Assembly: GCA_013396525.1 (NCBI GenBank)
Contig: VWYX01000679.1
Location: 124,001 to 188,000 of the forward strand
From: Chaetorhynchus papuensis
Taxonomy: Eukaryota; Chordata; Aves; Passeriformes; Rhipiduridae
Direction of reading: 5' to 3'
Length of the DNA: 64,000 bases
The position numbers were made by a program, and so were the translations under genes. Of this stretch, positions 24,847 through 38,400 are shown one piece after another (positions within the stretch are counted from its first letter, which is position 1; each line of letters begins with the position of its first letter). The notes under the pieces were generated by a model. That model saw only the letters and a program-made list of their open reading frames with translations. It was not told the DNA's origin and did no database searches.

Positions 24847-25100
24847 NNNNNNNNNNNNNNNNNNNNNNNNNNNNNNNNNNNNNNNNNNNNNNNNNNNNNN
24901 NNNNNNNNNNNNNNNNNNNNNNNNNNNNNNNNNNNNNNNNNNNNNNNNNNNNNNNNNNNNNNNNNNNNNNNNNNNNNNNNNNNNNNNNNNNNNNNNNNNN
25001 NNNNNNNNNNNNNNNNNNNNNNNNNNNNNNNNNNNNNNNNNNNNNNNNNNNNNNNNNNNNNNNNNNNNNNNNNNNNNNNNNNNNNNNNNNNNNNNNNNNN
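24847..25100. other. Assembly gap (254 N)
   Basis: A run of 254 N in the middle of the CpG island, bordered on the left by a 21-bp tandem duplication and (CG)n, and on the right, about 50 bp away, by a 19-bp tandem duplication. The gap length may be an estimate. Part of the PHF3 core promoter or first exon is probably hidden here. Confidence 1.
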
Positions 25101-25147
25101 GGGACTGAGCGGCCCCGGTGGGCTCGGCCCTGACAGGCTCCGGAGAG

Positions 25148-25185
25148 GCCCCTTCAGCGGAACCAGGCCCCTTCAGCGGAACCAG
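25148..25185. repeat. 19-bp tandem duplication on the right side of the gap
   Basis: The unit gccccttcagcggaaccag is present twice in exact copies (25148-25166, 25167-25185), followed by a partial ccccctt. Confidence 0.95.
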
Positions 25186-28100
25186 CCCCCTTGGCTGAGT
25201 CGGGGCTGTCCTGGGCACCCTCGATGGAGTCGGGGGCCGCAACAGGGAGAGGCGCCCGGTGGCAACCGCGGGCCCGGCCATGCTGACGGGCCGGGCTGGG
25301 CGGGGTCCACCGGAGGGTGGATGGAAGGCCGGCCGGGAGGTTCCGCGGGTTTTTCCCGTAAGGCCTTGGCTGAGGACGCACATGGTGTGACCTGCGTGTG
25401 TGTAATGATGTGGCCTTTTGTCTTCGGAGAGCAGCTGTCACCCCCCTCCTCAGTGCAGCCGCATTACACAACCTGCTTGTTAATCTGTCCTGTGCGCCGG
25501 CGGCCCTGGGCAGATTCCTTCAGCTCTCCGTGTGCCGGGTTCGTCGGTCCTACATGTTGAATAGAAAAGCCTCCGCAGTCGGTCGGTCCTGGGCAGACAT
25601 GTCTCATGCTGCCTGTTGGTGCAGGCGCATTTTCCTTCCTTCTGTTTCCCTCCTAACAGTTTCTCCGCGTGCACTGCAGGACCTGCGGCGCACATTCATA
25701 CAAATCGACACCTGAGGGGCTGTCACGGTGTGTGTTTGTCGGGACATCAGCATCTGGAGTAATTTGGTCTTCACATAATGTTATCAGAGAGCAGGACTGT
25801 CTTTCTTAATTTGTGTTGCAGCATTAGCTGAATGCAGCGTTCGGTACGCTGCTTTCAGTTCTGATGGCTGGCATAAAGTGCAGTGCAGGCTGGTTCTTGC
25901 ATATACCAAGATTCAACACCAAAAGGGAAACTGATTTTTAAAAATCTAATTTGGAATTATCTTATGAATTACTATATTAGCACTGTCTTTACGTATTCCT
26001 AGTATTTTGTAATGAAATGCAAACGTGTATGGACAAAAAAAAGACCAAGTTAAAATGGATTGTGTTTCCTTTAGTTTCTTTTTTTCAATTCGGTTTTGAG
26101 TCTGTGAGATTGTATTCTCTAGGGCCTTCTGTGGTGCCATGAAGGCTGAAATACATTAAATACTTCTCTTGCTACCGTCACACTAAGAAAGGAAGCATTA
26201 AACTGAAAGCATGGTAACACAGCAGTATTTACAGGCACTACACAATGTAGTTGCAACGAAACAGTTTTGAAGTGGAGGAGAGTTTTTAACCTACTCAACA
26301 TTGTTTTTTTCTCCCTGCCATTCCAAAGTTACAATTAATGCACATTACTACAAGTTGGTTTTCTCCAGTTTTCTTCCTGTACTTTCCCAGTTTCAGAAGG
26401 TACTCTCTCCTTTCCAAAGCAAGCATCTTTTAAAAAAACCCTGAATTCTTTTGATGGCACAGAACTGAGCTACTGGGCCGGTGACACTAATTTCTTCAAA
26501 GGCTTTTTAGGCACAGACTTTCAACAAGGCGCTAACCCTCTGAAATACTGTTGACATTATACAAAGAAATGAAATTACTTTCTGAAGCAAAATTCAGTTA
26601 AACACAATTTACATTGCTCAGATTTTCCAGCATTCAGCCCTTTTGATTTCATTACTTTTGACACAAGCAGCAGGGAAAGCATTGCTAGTAATCTGATCAT
26701 TGTTCATTGCTCTATTGAGTTTTTTCTTTACGCTGTCAGAAGTCACATAACTCCAGTGACCCATCTCGGTTTAACAGAGTTTGTGCACTTTTTTTGCTGT
26801 GACCACACTGTGCCATTCCCTTTATGTAATGAACTTGCCCATCTGTAGCACTTATGTTGCAGTTTAGCATAAAAAGAAAAAAAACAAAACAAATGCACCC
26901 CAGTAGCAAATTTCATAGGTGTTACAGAGGTCTTTGTATACAGACCAGGTGTACAAAATTACAACTGCACCATCTATCTTTCCTAACAATTTTTTATCAT
27001 GTCGTCCCTTTACACATGAGCTACTTGGCAGTAGTCCAGATCTTGCAACTTCTTTCCATTGCAAAGCAACCTATTTATTTTCAGAAAACAGTGTCCTAGT
27101 GCCCTGAACACAAGAAAAAGCAGCAGAAGGTAATTTCTTTGCTTATAGTTCCAAGTCTCTATTCAGCCACAACTCTTCCCAAGAGGTTCATGAATTACCT
27201 TCTTTAGAGTCTTCCCATGTTTTTTGTTCTAAATGGAATTTTTGAAAATACGCTATATGCAGTCAGATTATGATCACACTGGTCTTACACATGGTTTGCT
27301 TTTGAATGTTAATTACTAGTTGTTTGGTTGTCAAAAGGAAAAAGGAGTTAGATTGCTCCATATACTTATCTGGATAAAGAATGTTTTGGGTTTGGTGGTG
27401 GACAAACAGGTTTTCTCCCCTGCTGAATGGCAGTATTTGCTACTGTGAAATAGCTGAGATATGTTACAGCAGTAGGCCATTAACTATTCAGTGTCTCACA
27501 GGAACATCTTTCGTCTGCAAGGTATTTGATTTAAATGATTCTAAAACCCAAGTGCTGCATTTATTTTGTAAATTGTGTAACTTAAAATGTCATACAAAGC
27601 AGAGTTAGACTTCTGAAATAAATTGAAGTATATGTACTACAGCACCAGTTGCATTTATCTGCTGAATTTACAATATTGAACAAGCTCTTTTTTTGCTGAT
27701 GACTGTTTTCTGAAAGAGTCTACTACATTGGCACCCCTTAATAATTAGGTAACTGCTTTTCATACCACACTTGCCATGATTTTTCCCAGGATGAACACTG
27801 TTCACAGTACCTGGGATTTGCCAGTGTCACTAGTTCATGAGGCTCCATAGTTAGCTCGTTTGACGGCTATTGTAAGTTACTGTAAATTATATCTTTAGCA
27901 AAATTTAAAACTGTTAATTCCTCAGATCTTTCCTATTTCTTGTGTAATAAGAATTGACTTTTTCAAATGCAGAACAATGACAGCCAATAATTAAAATTTT
28001 CTAGTCCCATAGTGGATATCCACATATTTTGATTAAGAATATCTGATTTGACACTGTTTTCCCTTTAATTGCCTACCTTTCCTTGCTCTATTTAGTACGG

Positions 28101-28859
28101 GTACAGTAATATGTGCCCCCTTACACATTTTTCACCAAATTTACGACAAGATCATCCTGTTTCCCTACAAAAAGACTCCTCAGCAGCTGCCAGTTGTTGG
28201 ATCAAACAGAAGTGTCATGTCCTACTCTAGAAGGCAGCAGAAAAGCATTCAGTTCCACAGATGAAAGGGACTGAGGCTTTTAAAATGAACCATACAGCTG
28301 GGTGGACAAAGGCAAGGTTCTGAACACAAAGGATGTTTAGCCATTGATTTTTTCACTAAGGGTGGATTGTTGTAGAGAGGTAAAAGGTGTAGAAGCTACA
28401 AGCTATTAAGAATTACCCAATGGAATACACAGATTCAAGACTGAAAAAAAGACATTTTATCCCAGAAAATAAGACAGAGTTGCAGTTATTTGCAGAAACT
28501 GGTGTAAAACGGAAAAAAATGCTCAAATGAAGTTTTGGAGTGCTAGAGGAAAACAAACTTTGATAGCCAGCACAAAATAGGCCTTTTAGACTTATGTCCA
28601 AAACTAATTTGGGCAGTTGACTATGAAACTGCTACTAGTTACTAATTCTCTGAATACCTGAGATTTCACTCCAGTACTATTTACCTTAATTGTTATCTTC
28701 TGTGAAGGCAGCCATATGGTAGGTAGTGTGTGTCCAGTTCCCCAGTACATGGAAATATTGACAAACTGGAATGAACCTTGTGGAGGGTCAGTGAGTTTAT
28801 TAGAGGCTTGGAGCATATAGTGTACTATGCTTGGTCACCCTTGCGATGAGACTGAGCAG

Positions 28860-29180
28860 GGAAATTTCCACTGTCTCAGTTACCTAAAAGATGAATGTAG
28901 AGAGGAAGAGGCAGCGTGTCTTGGAGGTCCCAGTGAAAAAATGTGAGAAACAGGGAAATTGCAACCGGGAAGATTCCAACTAGCTCCCAAGGGAAGAGTT
29001 TTCAGCTGAGGAGCTGATACTGGGAAGGAGCTGTTATCTCCATCCTTTAAGACACTAAAAACTTGACTATCTAGGCTCCTAAATAACCTGTTTTAATTGT
29101 GAAATTATCCTGCTTTGAGCATGGGCTATTGGACTAGATCACCTCCTAACATTTTTTCCAATTTAAATTACTCTATGTTC
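28860..29180 (+). mobile_element. Old, strongly diverged CR1 3' fragment
   Basis: The order of CR1 3' landmarks is kept but much mutated: gggaagattccaact, then atctccatcctttaagacac, aataacctgttttaattg, ctgctttgagcatgggctat, tggactagatcacctcc and a terminal actctatgttc in place of the ATTCTATG repeat. Divergence is clearly higher than in the CR1 at 12981-13458, so it is an older insertion. The 5' edge is approximate. Confidence 0.75.
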
Positions 29181-32100
29181 TAAATGACACAATTAGGGGA
29201 TTTCCTTCAAAAATACCCTAATGCTTCAACCCAATAATATATGATAATTCTCTTGAATTCCCTTCCTGGACTTGGCTCAGAACCTCTTCCAAGGCAAAGG
29301 GCTTGCCATTTAATAGAATTTACTGAGACCCAACTTCAGAGTAGCATAAATACTCTGGTAGGTGAAAGACAATTGAGACAGAAATGTAAACATCAAGTGC
29401 AATTGAATAGTACTTTTTTTTTTTCCAGTGAAGAAAACCAGGTAGCAATTAAGGAAGTTCAGAAGGAAGTTTTGATGAGAAGTAGACAAGTGAAGTAGAA
29501 GTTACCAAGAATTTTGGGACAGGGAAAACAGGAACAAAATAAAGTCAAGAACGTGGGAGGTAAAGACTCTCCAAGGTATGAAATAAGCCTTATGCAGCAA
29601 AGAGCTAACTCAAGAACAGACAACTGAATGAAGCCTGAGAAGGGGAGAAATAAAAAAAGCTTGTGATTTAACACGAATATGGGGAAGTTTGCATGCTCTC
29701 CATCAGGATAACCTCCTTAACAACACAAAGTGATTGGATATTATAAAATTGTCACACTGATTAGATTAAAATGGGAAACAGCCACTATGTGTCTGCCTAG
29801 GAAAAAGTCTGCTCATTAGCAAAATGCTGTCTGAATAAAGACATATTGCAGAAACACTCCATGTAGAGTGGCCTGAGGTAGCATCCGAGAGCATCAAGGG
29901 TGTGTAACTCCTGCCAGGTACCCATCCTGCACAGCATCCTATGAGGAACTTCAGTTAGAAGACAGGGAGAATTAAGAGTCCTGCTGTACAAAGCTGTGGA
30001 GAGGAGAGTAGGGTAGCCCATCCCTGGGATAGACAGGGGATGTGTTACTGTGGAAAACCTTGTATATCAAGTGTAAAGGGATGATTGTATTTGCAGTATG
30101 AGGGAACTCCATGGTTTTGCACATCTGCTGTCTCCCTTGTCTTTATGTGCTTTTACTGTGCTGAACTGAAAGTTGTTACAGAGTTGAAATTTTTAAGGCA
30201 AGTTCAGGGTTTGCATGCCCTACCTAAAGACACACAGGTTTACTGGGGAGTTGAAGAAAGCAAACTAAGATGTGTGTAGCTTCCCACTAGCACTGTGGAA
30301 GTGCATGACAATGCTGAGCAGCACTGTCCTGTTCAGATGCTGCTGTAACTGTGGTTCTATGAATAGGTAGAGTTCAGCACCTTAAATTCTTGCTCCTCTA
30401 AAGTCCAAATGTAATTCACGTTCTGTCTTCTTCAGAACAAGCATCAGTAAAACTTGATGATAAAGCATGTGCAAATTTATATGAAGGACAAGAATCAACT
30501 ACTGCTGTTACTCCATCAGTAAAGTGAAATTAAGAATCCAGCCCACAAGAAAATACCCATTCCATACATTTAGGTTTTGTTACAGACACAGGTTACATGT
30601 AGTATTGAGACTGAATGTCAACTATGCGAGTATTTCTGTCTTGAGCACTCCTATGTATCTAAACACTGTGGTATCTGATTTTCTTCAGCTACACTTTAAG
30701 AGTTCTCATTTTAATCAGAAACTGAAGCAGGCAACTTGATCTTCTGGCACTGTCCCTATCGTTTCTTGTCAGACCACTATTTACACACTATTACCTCACA
30801 AAGAGGTTTTCCACTGATAAGGAACTTGTGTTGTTATTGAGATAATTATCAGTGCATTAGGACAGTATGTATCAGAATTAACAGCAGCCATGCACACGAC
30901 CATCAAGACAAAAATGATGCCACTTGCTGTGGTTAGGTGTAGCATAAACCCATATCAATAAAAAAAAAATCAATTGTAATTGTCAATGGTTATTACACAT
31001 TAAGAGCAGGGTATGTGGAGAGAAATGCTTTACCTGATACTTTGAACTATTGCACTTAAAGAAGTCAGGTGAAATTTATTTAATCTACCTGTAGATACCA
31101 ACACTGCAAACTGAATTTGTCGTCCCATGCACTCCCTTTACAGACTACACTCTCATCTTTACAGAGCTCTTCATCTAACCTGTTTTAGGTATCTCTTAGC
31201 ATAGGAGATCCGAGACATATGCCTGAGAAGTGCAAAATTCCTTTCACTAAGTGTAAGGGAATCTTCTACTTATGTGTAAAAACCTGTATTTCTTCAGTTA
31301 AGTCCCTCCCAGCTACTAATAAAGCCCACAAAATTTCAGCCTGATTTTCAGATCTGAGTTCAACTTGTGAAGTATAACTGACTTTTTCTTCTACAGTGGG
31401 ATTACACAAATACATACAAAAAGATAATAGTAATCTACTTGGAACAACATTATCTCTAGTTTGATAACTTTCCCAATACTGATAGAAAATACTTGCTTAT
31501 TAATGATACAGCAAAATCCCAGCAAATCTAGAATACTATTTTGAGTACTATCTCTCAGTAATTATTCAAATCTTGTTGCACATATTAAAAAAAAAAAGAA
31601 AAAACTGTGTTCTTAATGCTGCAGTCAAGCACTCAGAAGCTTAAAAACAGTTAAGGTAAGGTCATCTATGAACCCTCTGTCTGGCCCTCTCAAATCCATT
31701 TGTTTAATTACAGAAGATTTTTCCTCCCATCTCATTTTTAAGGATAAACAATGCTCACATAAATGGGCAGTGCTTTACTACTTTTCTTGCTGCCCAAGAT
31801 TCTAAGTCTGACCTAGGATTCATCAATACCAAATTACACATTTTCTTACTGTTTCTTCTGCAATAATGCAGATGGATCTGATTACTTCAGAAATTACTGC
31901 TTATCTCCACAACTGCCCCACCAGTGTAAGGACTAGAATGGATTATTATACACCCAGAACTCAAGACAAGGAGATTAACAACCAGAAGCCTTAATTAGTT
32001 TTGAGTACAGTCTGAAATGATTCAGGACTGTTCAGAAACACAGTTCTACATAATTTCATATATATTTAAGTACAGTATTTACAGACTTAAGTTGAAACTG

Positions 32101-32560
32101 ACTGCTCAGCACTTTTGAGAATCAGATTCAAGAAAATCACATTCAATTTTACACCTGATTTTGGATAATCAGTAACAAAGTACCTTGTCTGACTACCTTT
32201 CCTCAGCATTTTTTTAGCAACCACATGACAGAACAATGTAGGGAACTCATCAGTTTTCTGCACTAATTGCAAACTCTCCCTCTCACCCATTTCCCATGAA
32301 CATTTCTGCTACTTGCTAAGGAATCCTGTAAATACTACCACCATTTACAAACCACATTACATAAGCCATTAAGCCCCCAGCACAAACCAGTCTAGCAGAT
32401 GACAAGAATGTAAAACAACATACCTCTTGAGGGAGCAAAGCAGTTATACACTCATTGTAAGCATCCAAAATTAAATGTTACAATAAAGTCTGTCTTCCAT
32501 GCCAGACTTTAGCCTTAAGATACAGTAGTTCTGGTTAAACATTTCTTCACTTGAATTTGT

Positions 32561-32578
32561 ATATATATATATATATAT
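32561..32578. repeat. (AT)9 microsatellite followed by (AC)n
   Basis: Nine AT units, then gtacacacacat. Confidence 0.95.
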
Positions 32579-33309
32579 GTACACACACATTACATGTTAT
32601 TTCATTATGTTACTTCATTCAACTTGTTTTATGTAGTTCCACCTGCTATCTTATCTTCACAACTCAAGTACTGTTGAAAACTACCAGAATTGTTACAAAA
32701 GAGGAAAAGGTTTTCTGTTCCTTAGTTACAGCTAAACAAGGAAAGAGTTCAGAAGTTGACTTTTTGCTTTAAACAGACACGCACTCATGCAAATGTTTCC
32801 TCTTGTTTACTGAAGTCAAGCTCAGCCTCAAGTTTAGAGTTCAATGAACTAAACTTCCATCACTAACATGGTTAGAGCTCTTAAGCAGAACACAACCCTC
32901 CTTACCCATGACGAATTCTGTAAAGACAGAGCAAAATCTGATCTGTGTACGGAAATTGTATTAATAATTTTAAGTAAAAAAAATCCAGGCATTTAACTTA
33001 CAGTTGTTTTACAGATTTCTCCTAAGATCATGAGTGACCAAATCAGGATTTTTAACTTTAACTGGATACTAATCTGTGTTAAAACAGTATTTACATCACT
33101 CAGCCCAGCGTACTGAGGAGTTACAGAATTTGTGAAGATTTTGTCTTTGCCATTGCTCCTATAATCTAATCCATCTTGACAACAGAAACATTGATGACTC
33201 TGGATGTCATTCCAAAAGCTCTCATTTCCTCAGGCAAATGAAGCTGTATTCCATTAAACAAAATACCTTTTAAACCATGTCCAGCTTCCAAAGGAAAGAT
33301 GATCCAAGG

Positions 33310-35332
33310 TTTATTTTACTACTTTAAAGATTGTGCTATATTATATTCTTTCAGGCATTTTTAAATAATACAGTGCTCTTTATAACAAGGCTGTAACTTT
33401 TCCAAAAGCAATCCTTCAGAAATCTCATTGACTGATACTATGTTCCCACCACACTGTTTAGAAATGAAGAGATGTATAACCATAGCTTGACTTTAAGCAG
33501 GTATGAGCATTCATCACCTCAGCTGGCTACTAAGAGCACCTTCCAGTTCTCGACAGGAAATTTAGTCACCACTCTGGAAACTCACATAACAGGTCTTTGC
33601 TCACACAATTTTTGGGACATTTTCTGTTTGTACATAGCTTCAGTCTTGACAATGAAGCACTCTATCATACTGTTTTTACCCAAATTCTAATGGTACTGAT
33701 TCAAGTATTCTCCAGGCTTTACTGATGCATATACTCTTTTGCTTTACTGCAAAAACAGCTTCAAGAACACTAAGCAAGTACCCTGTTTTAGTACTGGGGC
33801 CAGCAAGTCACAAGTAAGCTACATGAAGAAATTTCTACCATTAATTTTTGTCCACATTTATTTATGAGTAAAACAAACAGCGAACATTACAGCAAAGGGG
33901 ACATTTAGGCCCAGATTTAAGAAAAAGAAGAAAACAGATGCCTGACTAGATTCTGAATTTAGGCACCTCAAGATTGCTGACAAAGTACACAAAAATAAGT
34001 GAAAGTGATGAGCGTTTCAGCAAACTTCGTAAGTGCATTTCAGTATTTATTTAGATGTTTTAAGCTCTCGCACTAGATTTTACAAGCTGGTGAACACTGG
34101 CAAAAGTATTTCTCCCACAGAACTATAACCACACATTCCCAAGACAGTATAAATATATGGTTGAACTAACATTAATACACATCACCATTTTATCAATTAC
34201 ATAATAAAACAAATTATCAAGTATCCAAATATTAAGTTACGCAGCTTGAAAGGCATACAAAATATTACAGAGGTCTGCCCAAGTCATAGCAGAAACTCAA
34301 GGAGGAAAAACAAAAAGAAAAGAAAAAGATCACACTTTCAACAAAGCAATAGTAGGTAAACAACTCTCAATAGGTACAGTAAAAGAAAACTACAAGATTT
34401 TTCAGAAATTTTCTGATTAAGAATTTTTAGCTACAATAACAAAGCATTTCTACGTTTTAAAAAAATATTTACTAAAGTAAAGGGCATATTCTATACTTCC
34501 TGCACAAGACAAAGGCAACATTTTACTAGAAATATTAAATAGCCCCTCCCAACCTTTTCAGGCCCTCTGTTAAGTTGCACATGAAGTGCCAACATTAATT
34601 TTACTGTAAGGCTTTTTGTCTGGAGACATTAAAGACTTGTGTGCTTCTGTACAATTTAAAAGATCTTCTACATGAATAACCAGAGTAATGACTTGTAAAA
34701 TGGAGAGGTTCAGGTAACAGAAAAGTACAGATGCAGGGGTAAAAAACTGCTGTAATTCATAGTATTAAAAAGACAGACTGTGCAAATCCTGATAATTCTA
34801 GTGCGATTGTGGGAGACAAAACATACAGTGAGCAGGCAAGACTACTTTAGAGGCCATATTCTTCAATATTGAAATGACTGTAGAAAAAAAGATAGTAAGG
34901 TCCAGATAAGCTGGTAGTTCTCACATCATTAGAACTATGCTCATTTTAAGGAGAAACAAGTAGCTGATATGCTGGGTGTTTTGGCACCTAATCTCTCTAC
35001 AGATTGATTTATTTTAGTACCCCAATTTTTAGTAGTTGAAACTAGGTCGGTAAGACTCAATGGCATGATTAAAGGATATTTCATCTGATAATTAATGAAC
35101 AAGGAGACAGCTCAGAAACAGGGTACAGCAAAAACATTTACTGGGTCTCCAAATAGACAGATATTTATCTAAACATAGAAGTTGCATTTCTACTGAGCCT
35201 TTAGCCTAATAAATACTCCTAAGGAAGCTTCCTTTACTACTAAAAATACCAGACTGATGTCTTTGGCATGCAGTCGGCTTCATTCTAGTTTCCATCCTTT
35301 ATTCCCAAAGAAGTACTATAGGCTGTTGAGCT
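33310..35332 (-). other. PTP4A1: Probable PTP4A1 3' UTR (end not resolved)
   Basis: AT-rich sequence directly downstream of the PRL-1 stop codon. On the minus strand AATAAA hexamers occur near 33310-33315, 33857-33862, 34046-34051 and 35008-35013. The 33310 and 33857 copies would give 3' UTRs of roughly 2.0 and 1.5 kb. The 33310 copy is followed by a GT-rich stretch, but I cannot choose between them without transcript ends. Confidence 0.45.
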
Positions 35333-35450
35333 TTACTGAATACAACAATTATTTCGGTGACCATTGGAGTCTTTAAAGCGCAGACGCATCTTGGGGCGGT
35401 ATTTCTCCAAGTACAGAAGTTGCTTGCTGTTGAAAGCTCCACGCCGCTTC
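35333..35450 (-). CDS. PTP4A1: PTP4A1 coding exon 5 (end of codon 135 to stop)
   Basis: 118 coding nt after acceptor ACTTAG. Encodes KRRGAFNSKQLLYLEKY, the basic RPKMRLRFKDSNGHRNN tail and the CCIQ prenylation box, then TAA at 35335-35333. Confidence 0.97.
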
Positions 35451-38400
35451 CTAAGTGGAGACAAACAGATTTTAAACAGAACATTAATCTACTGCCCAAT
35501 GAAATAATATCACCAACCACAGAAAAATATTTTTAGGTCACTTAAAAAAAGCCACCTTTAAGTCAAGGCTGTAACCAAAATAGGGATAATTGGAAGTTAA
35601 GTGCCAGGGAAGAGGGTGGTAGCTTCCTTTCACAAATACCTCACTGGACCACATGCTCAAAGGAGCACATAGCATTTTAAACAGTGTTCTAGCCTATGAT
35701 AAGCACAAGCCAGAGATGTGACATTAAGATCTTTAGAAGAAACTTTAAAAGGAAGCTATAGAGCAGATGCAAGATGATCTTCTTGAGAGCCGAAGTTATT
35801 CATTCTCTTAAAATAATTATGAAGAATACTACAACAGTAAGAAAGTACATAAACATTTAAAATTCCCATAATAAGATGCTGAACAGAAATTGAGCTTTCT
35901 TTGTTTTCTCAAACTGTAAGTATGCGAAAAAAAGGTACATGTTGGCTGACTGTTTGGAGTATGCACCTGGCTTCCTATTCCTCATTTCAAATACAACCAG
36001 TACAAACTGAATTTAATTCTTCAAAGGCCTGGCAATTATGCAAGAAGTATTTTGTTACTGTTTATAATGCATGCAGCTTCTTTTAAATATAGCTGAATCC
36101 TGAGAAATTAAAACATTGAGACTAAAACTGTTCTCATCCAGTTTACATACATTGATCAAAAAATCCAAGGAATTATTTGCCTTCAGTAGACCATCAGAAA
36201 AGACTAGGAACAACTTTACAGCACACTTTAATCTAATACAGAAGGAAGGATCCACCAACATGAGTGAGTATAAGTTCTGGCTAGAAAACAGAATCTAAAT
36301 TCCAAAGGTATTCTGCCTTTCATATGTAAAATAAACAGAGAGAACTCTGCAACTGTAACTGAAAGTTAGGGCGTTTGTTAATGGTTGTTTTGGTTTTTTT
36401 TAAACTTCCTCAAATAATTATTCACAGATTCTGGTTTCACCAGGAAAATACCCATTCCACAGGTCCAAGTCCTACAATGCTGACTGTGTGCAGTACAATT
36501 TCAGATGTACTAAATTAAATACCTTACCAAAAAAAAAAAAAAACAAAAAAACAAAGGCATCAAAGACAAGAATAACACTCAGACTTTCCTTCACTACCCA
36601 AGGATGTATCAACATATTGAATCTTGGGAACAGCTACATGTTAGCATCATACTTACTGTCTTATGAACTGCACTGCATCTTCATACTTCATTCCACATTC
36701 TATCAGTGCAAGAGCAACTAAGACTGGAGCTCTGGTTCAAAAAAAAAAAATCAGTTTAGCTTTTGTCAAAGCATACTCAGAAAAACAATTCACCCAGTTC
36801 TCTCTTCTGCACATCTGATGTTTCTTCTCTGGGAAAGCAGTTCTCCATTCACTGAGATACTATATCACCTGGTTTTGAGTTAGCCATTCTCATTAAATAG
36901 GGGTTTAAATTAACTCTGGTCAACCTTAGCTTCATTCTTCTGACTTTAGGTACAGGAGAGGACAACAGGAATAAAATGCAAGTCATCTTTAACCATTTGT
37001 TTCAAATCAATTGATTCTGAGGAAGAGTTGCATATGGGTTTCTACTCTCCACAATGAGTCATCATTAAAAGCAGTCAGGATGCCAAAGGAGAAGTCAGAA
37101 GAGGGGCCGACTTCAATAAGAACTGACAGATCCTAGAACTAGTGTCACAAGTTTTAGGAACAGATGCAATCCACACGCTCCTGCACTCCCCTGAGAATAT
37201 CCTTATTTGCCACAGTGTTCTTCCTCTGACAGAATAAAGTTCCAGTTAGAAAAGCTTAACTTAAACCAAACTCGAATACCTTAGCAATTTATGACTCCAA
37301 AACAAAAAAAAAATCAAAGTAAAACCTCATGCCACACACTAGCAACAGACTTGTGCATCTAGTAGTCAGTGGTTTTGTATGTTCAGGGATTTAAAAGAAA
37401 ACTTACATGTCTTTTCAACTAATTAACTGTCCACCTTTGAGGAAAAACCAACCGGTATCATCCTAAGCAGCAGAAGAGGGCTTGTTTTGGTAACATTCAT
37501 CACTATGGTGAACTTTGTTACCTGTGAAGCCACAATGCAGTGGCTAAGCCAGGCTTATGGACAACAAGACCAGAAACCTCCATTTTATACTGGACATGCT
37601 GAAATCCATGGCTAGAATGTATCAACTTCTTTTTGAACAGATCTAGTTCCCAGGTAGTCTCGATCAACAGTAGAAGAACCATTATTTTCTCACAACTGTT
37701 GGAACTGTATTTAAGACAGTGCCAACAGATAGAAAAAAACAGGGCTACGAGGAGAATATTTAGCATTATCCCAAAAAATTTTCATGTCACTTAGCAATGA
37801 GACAAACCACTTTGGGACTTTGGAAAACACTTTTGATTCCCCAAATAGGTGGTGGATGGAAGTTGGTCTTGATGTGCCAGAACCACCCACTTGTTTGTGG
37901 TTAACAGTTACAATGCCCTTGGTTCAAGGAAACTGGCAATACTGCTGAAATGGAGATGGAGAGGAAGCAGGCAAGTCACTAAAAAACAAATCCATTAGGA
38001 AAAAAAAGAGAAAAATATCAATGGGACACTCATCAATGTACTTGGTACAAGAATATACTTGTTAACTTTAATTGTGTAGACTTTGTGAGAGCTGTGACAG
38101 AAAAACCATCTCTTGACCTAAAGACCTTTAATAAATACATACAACAGTTTCCTGCCATCCTAACTACTTTTAAGTGTGAGGTCACTCCATTACTGTATAC
38201 GTGACTATTTTACATTTGCCTCAAATAAACTTTTACACTAGATTTTAACAAGTCTGACCAGGGATGACAATTCAACAAATCTTTAAAACTTCACCCACCT
38301 TCCAAGACCAGCAACACAGTGTACAGCAATACAACAACCAGGTTCTTCACGAAATTTAACTTTAAGGAGGTTGAGCCAATCATCAACAATCTGGTTGGAT

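Larger units (their letters stand above)
24130..25400. promoter_or_regulatory. CpG island at the PHF3 promoter
   Basis: This GC-dominated stretch, dense in CG dinucleotides and with few stop codons in any frame, is flanked on both sides by AT-rich DNA. It contains the likely PHF3 first exon and a run of N. Several long overlapping open frames on both strands here (one of 468 codons runs through the N run) are by-products of base composition. No TATA box is visible, as usual for such housekeeping promoters. Confidence 0.85.
25401..33300. other. Intergenic region between PHF3 promoter and PTP4A1 3' end
   Basis: AT-rich DNA with no recognisable coding exon on either strand. It holds a decayed CR1 (about 28860-29180) and a (TA)9 microsatellite (32561-32578). 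All open frames are short and unrecognised. The right boundary is uncertain because the PTP4A1 polyadenylation site is not fixed. Confidence 0.7.

Noticed and set aside
24154..25560. 468-codon plus-strand frame in the PHF3 CpG island
   Set aside because: It is held open by 254 N and by GC-rich sequence with few stops. There is no recognisable domain, and other frames here are equally open.
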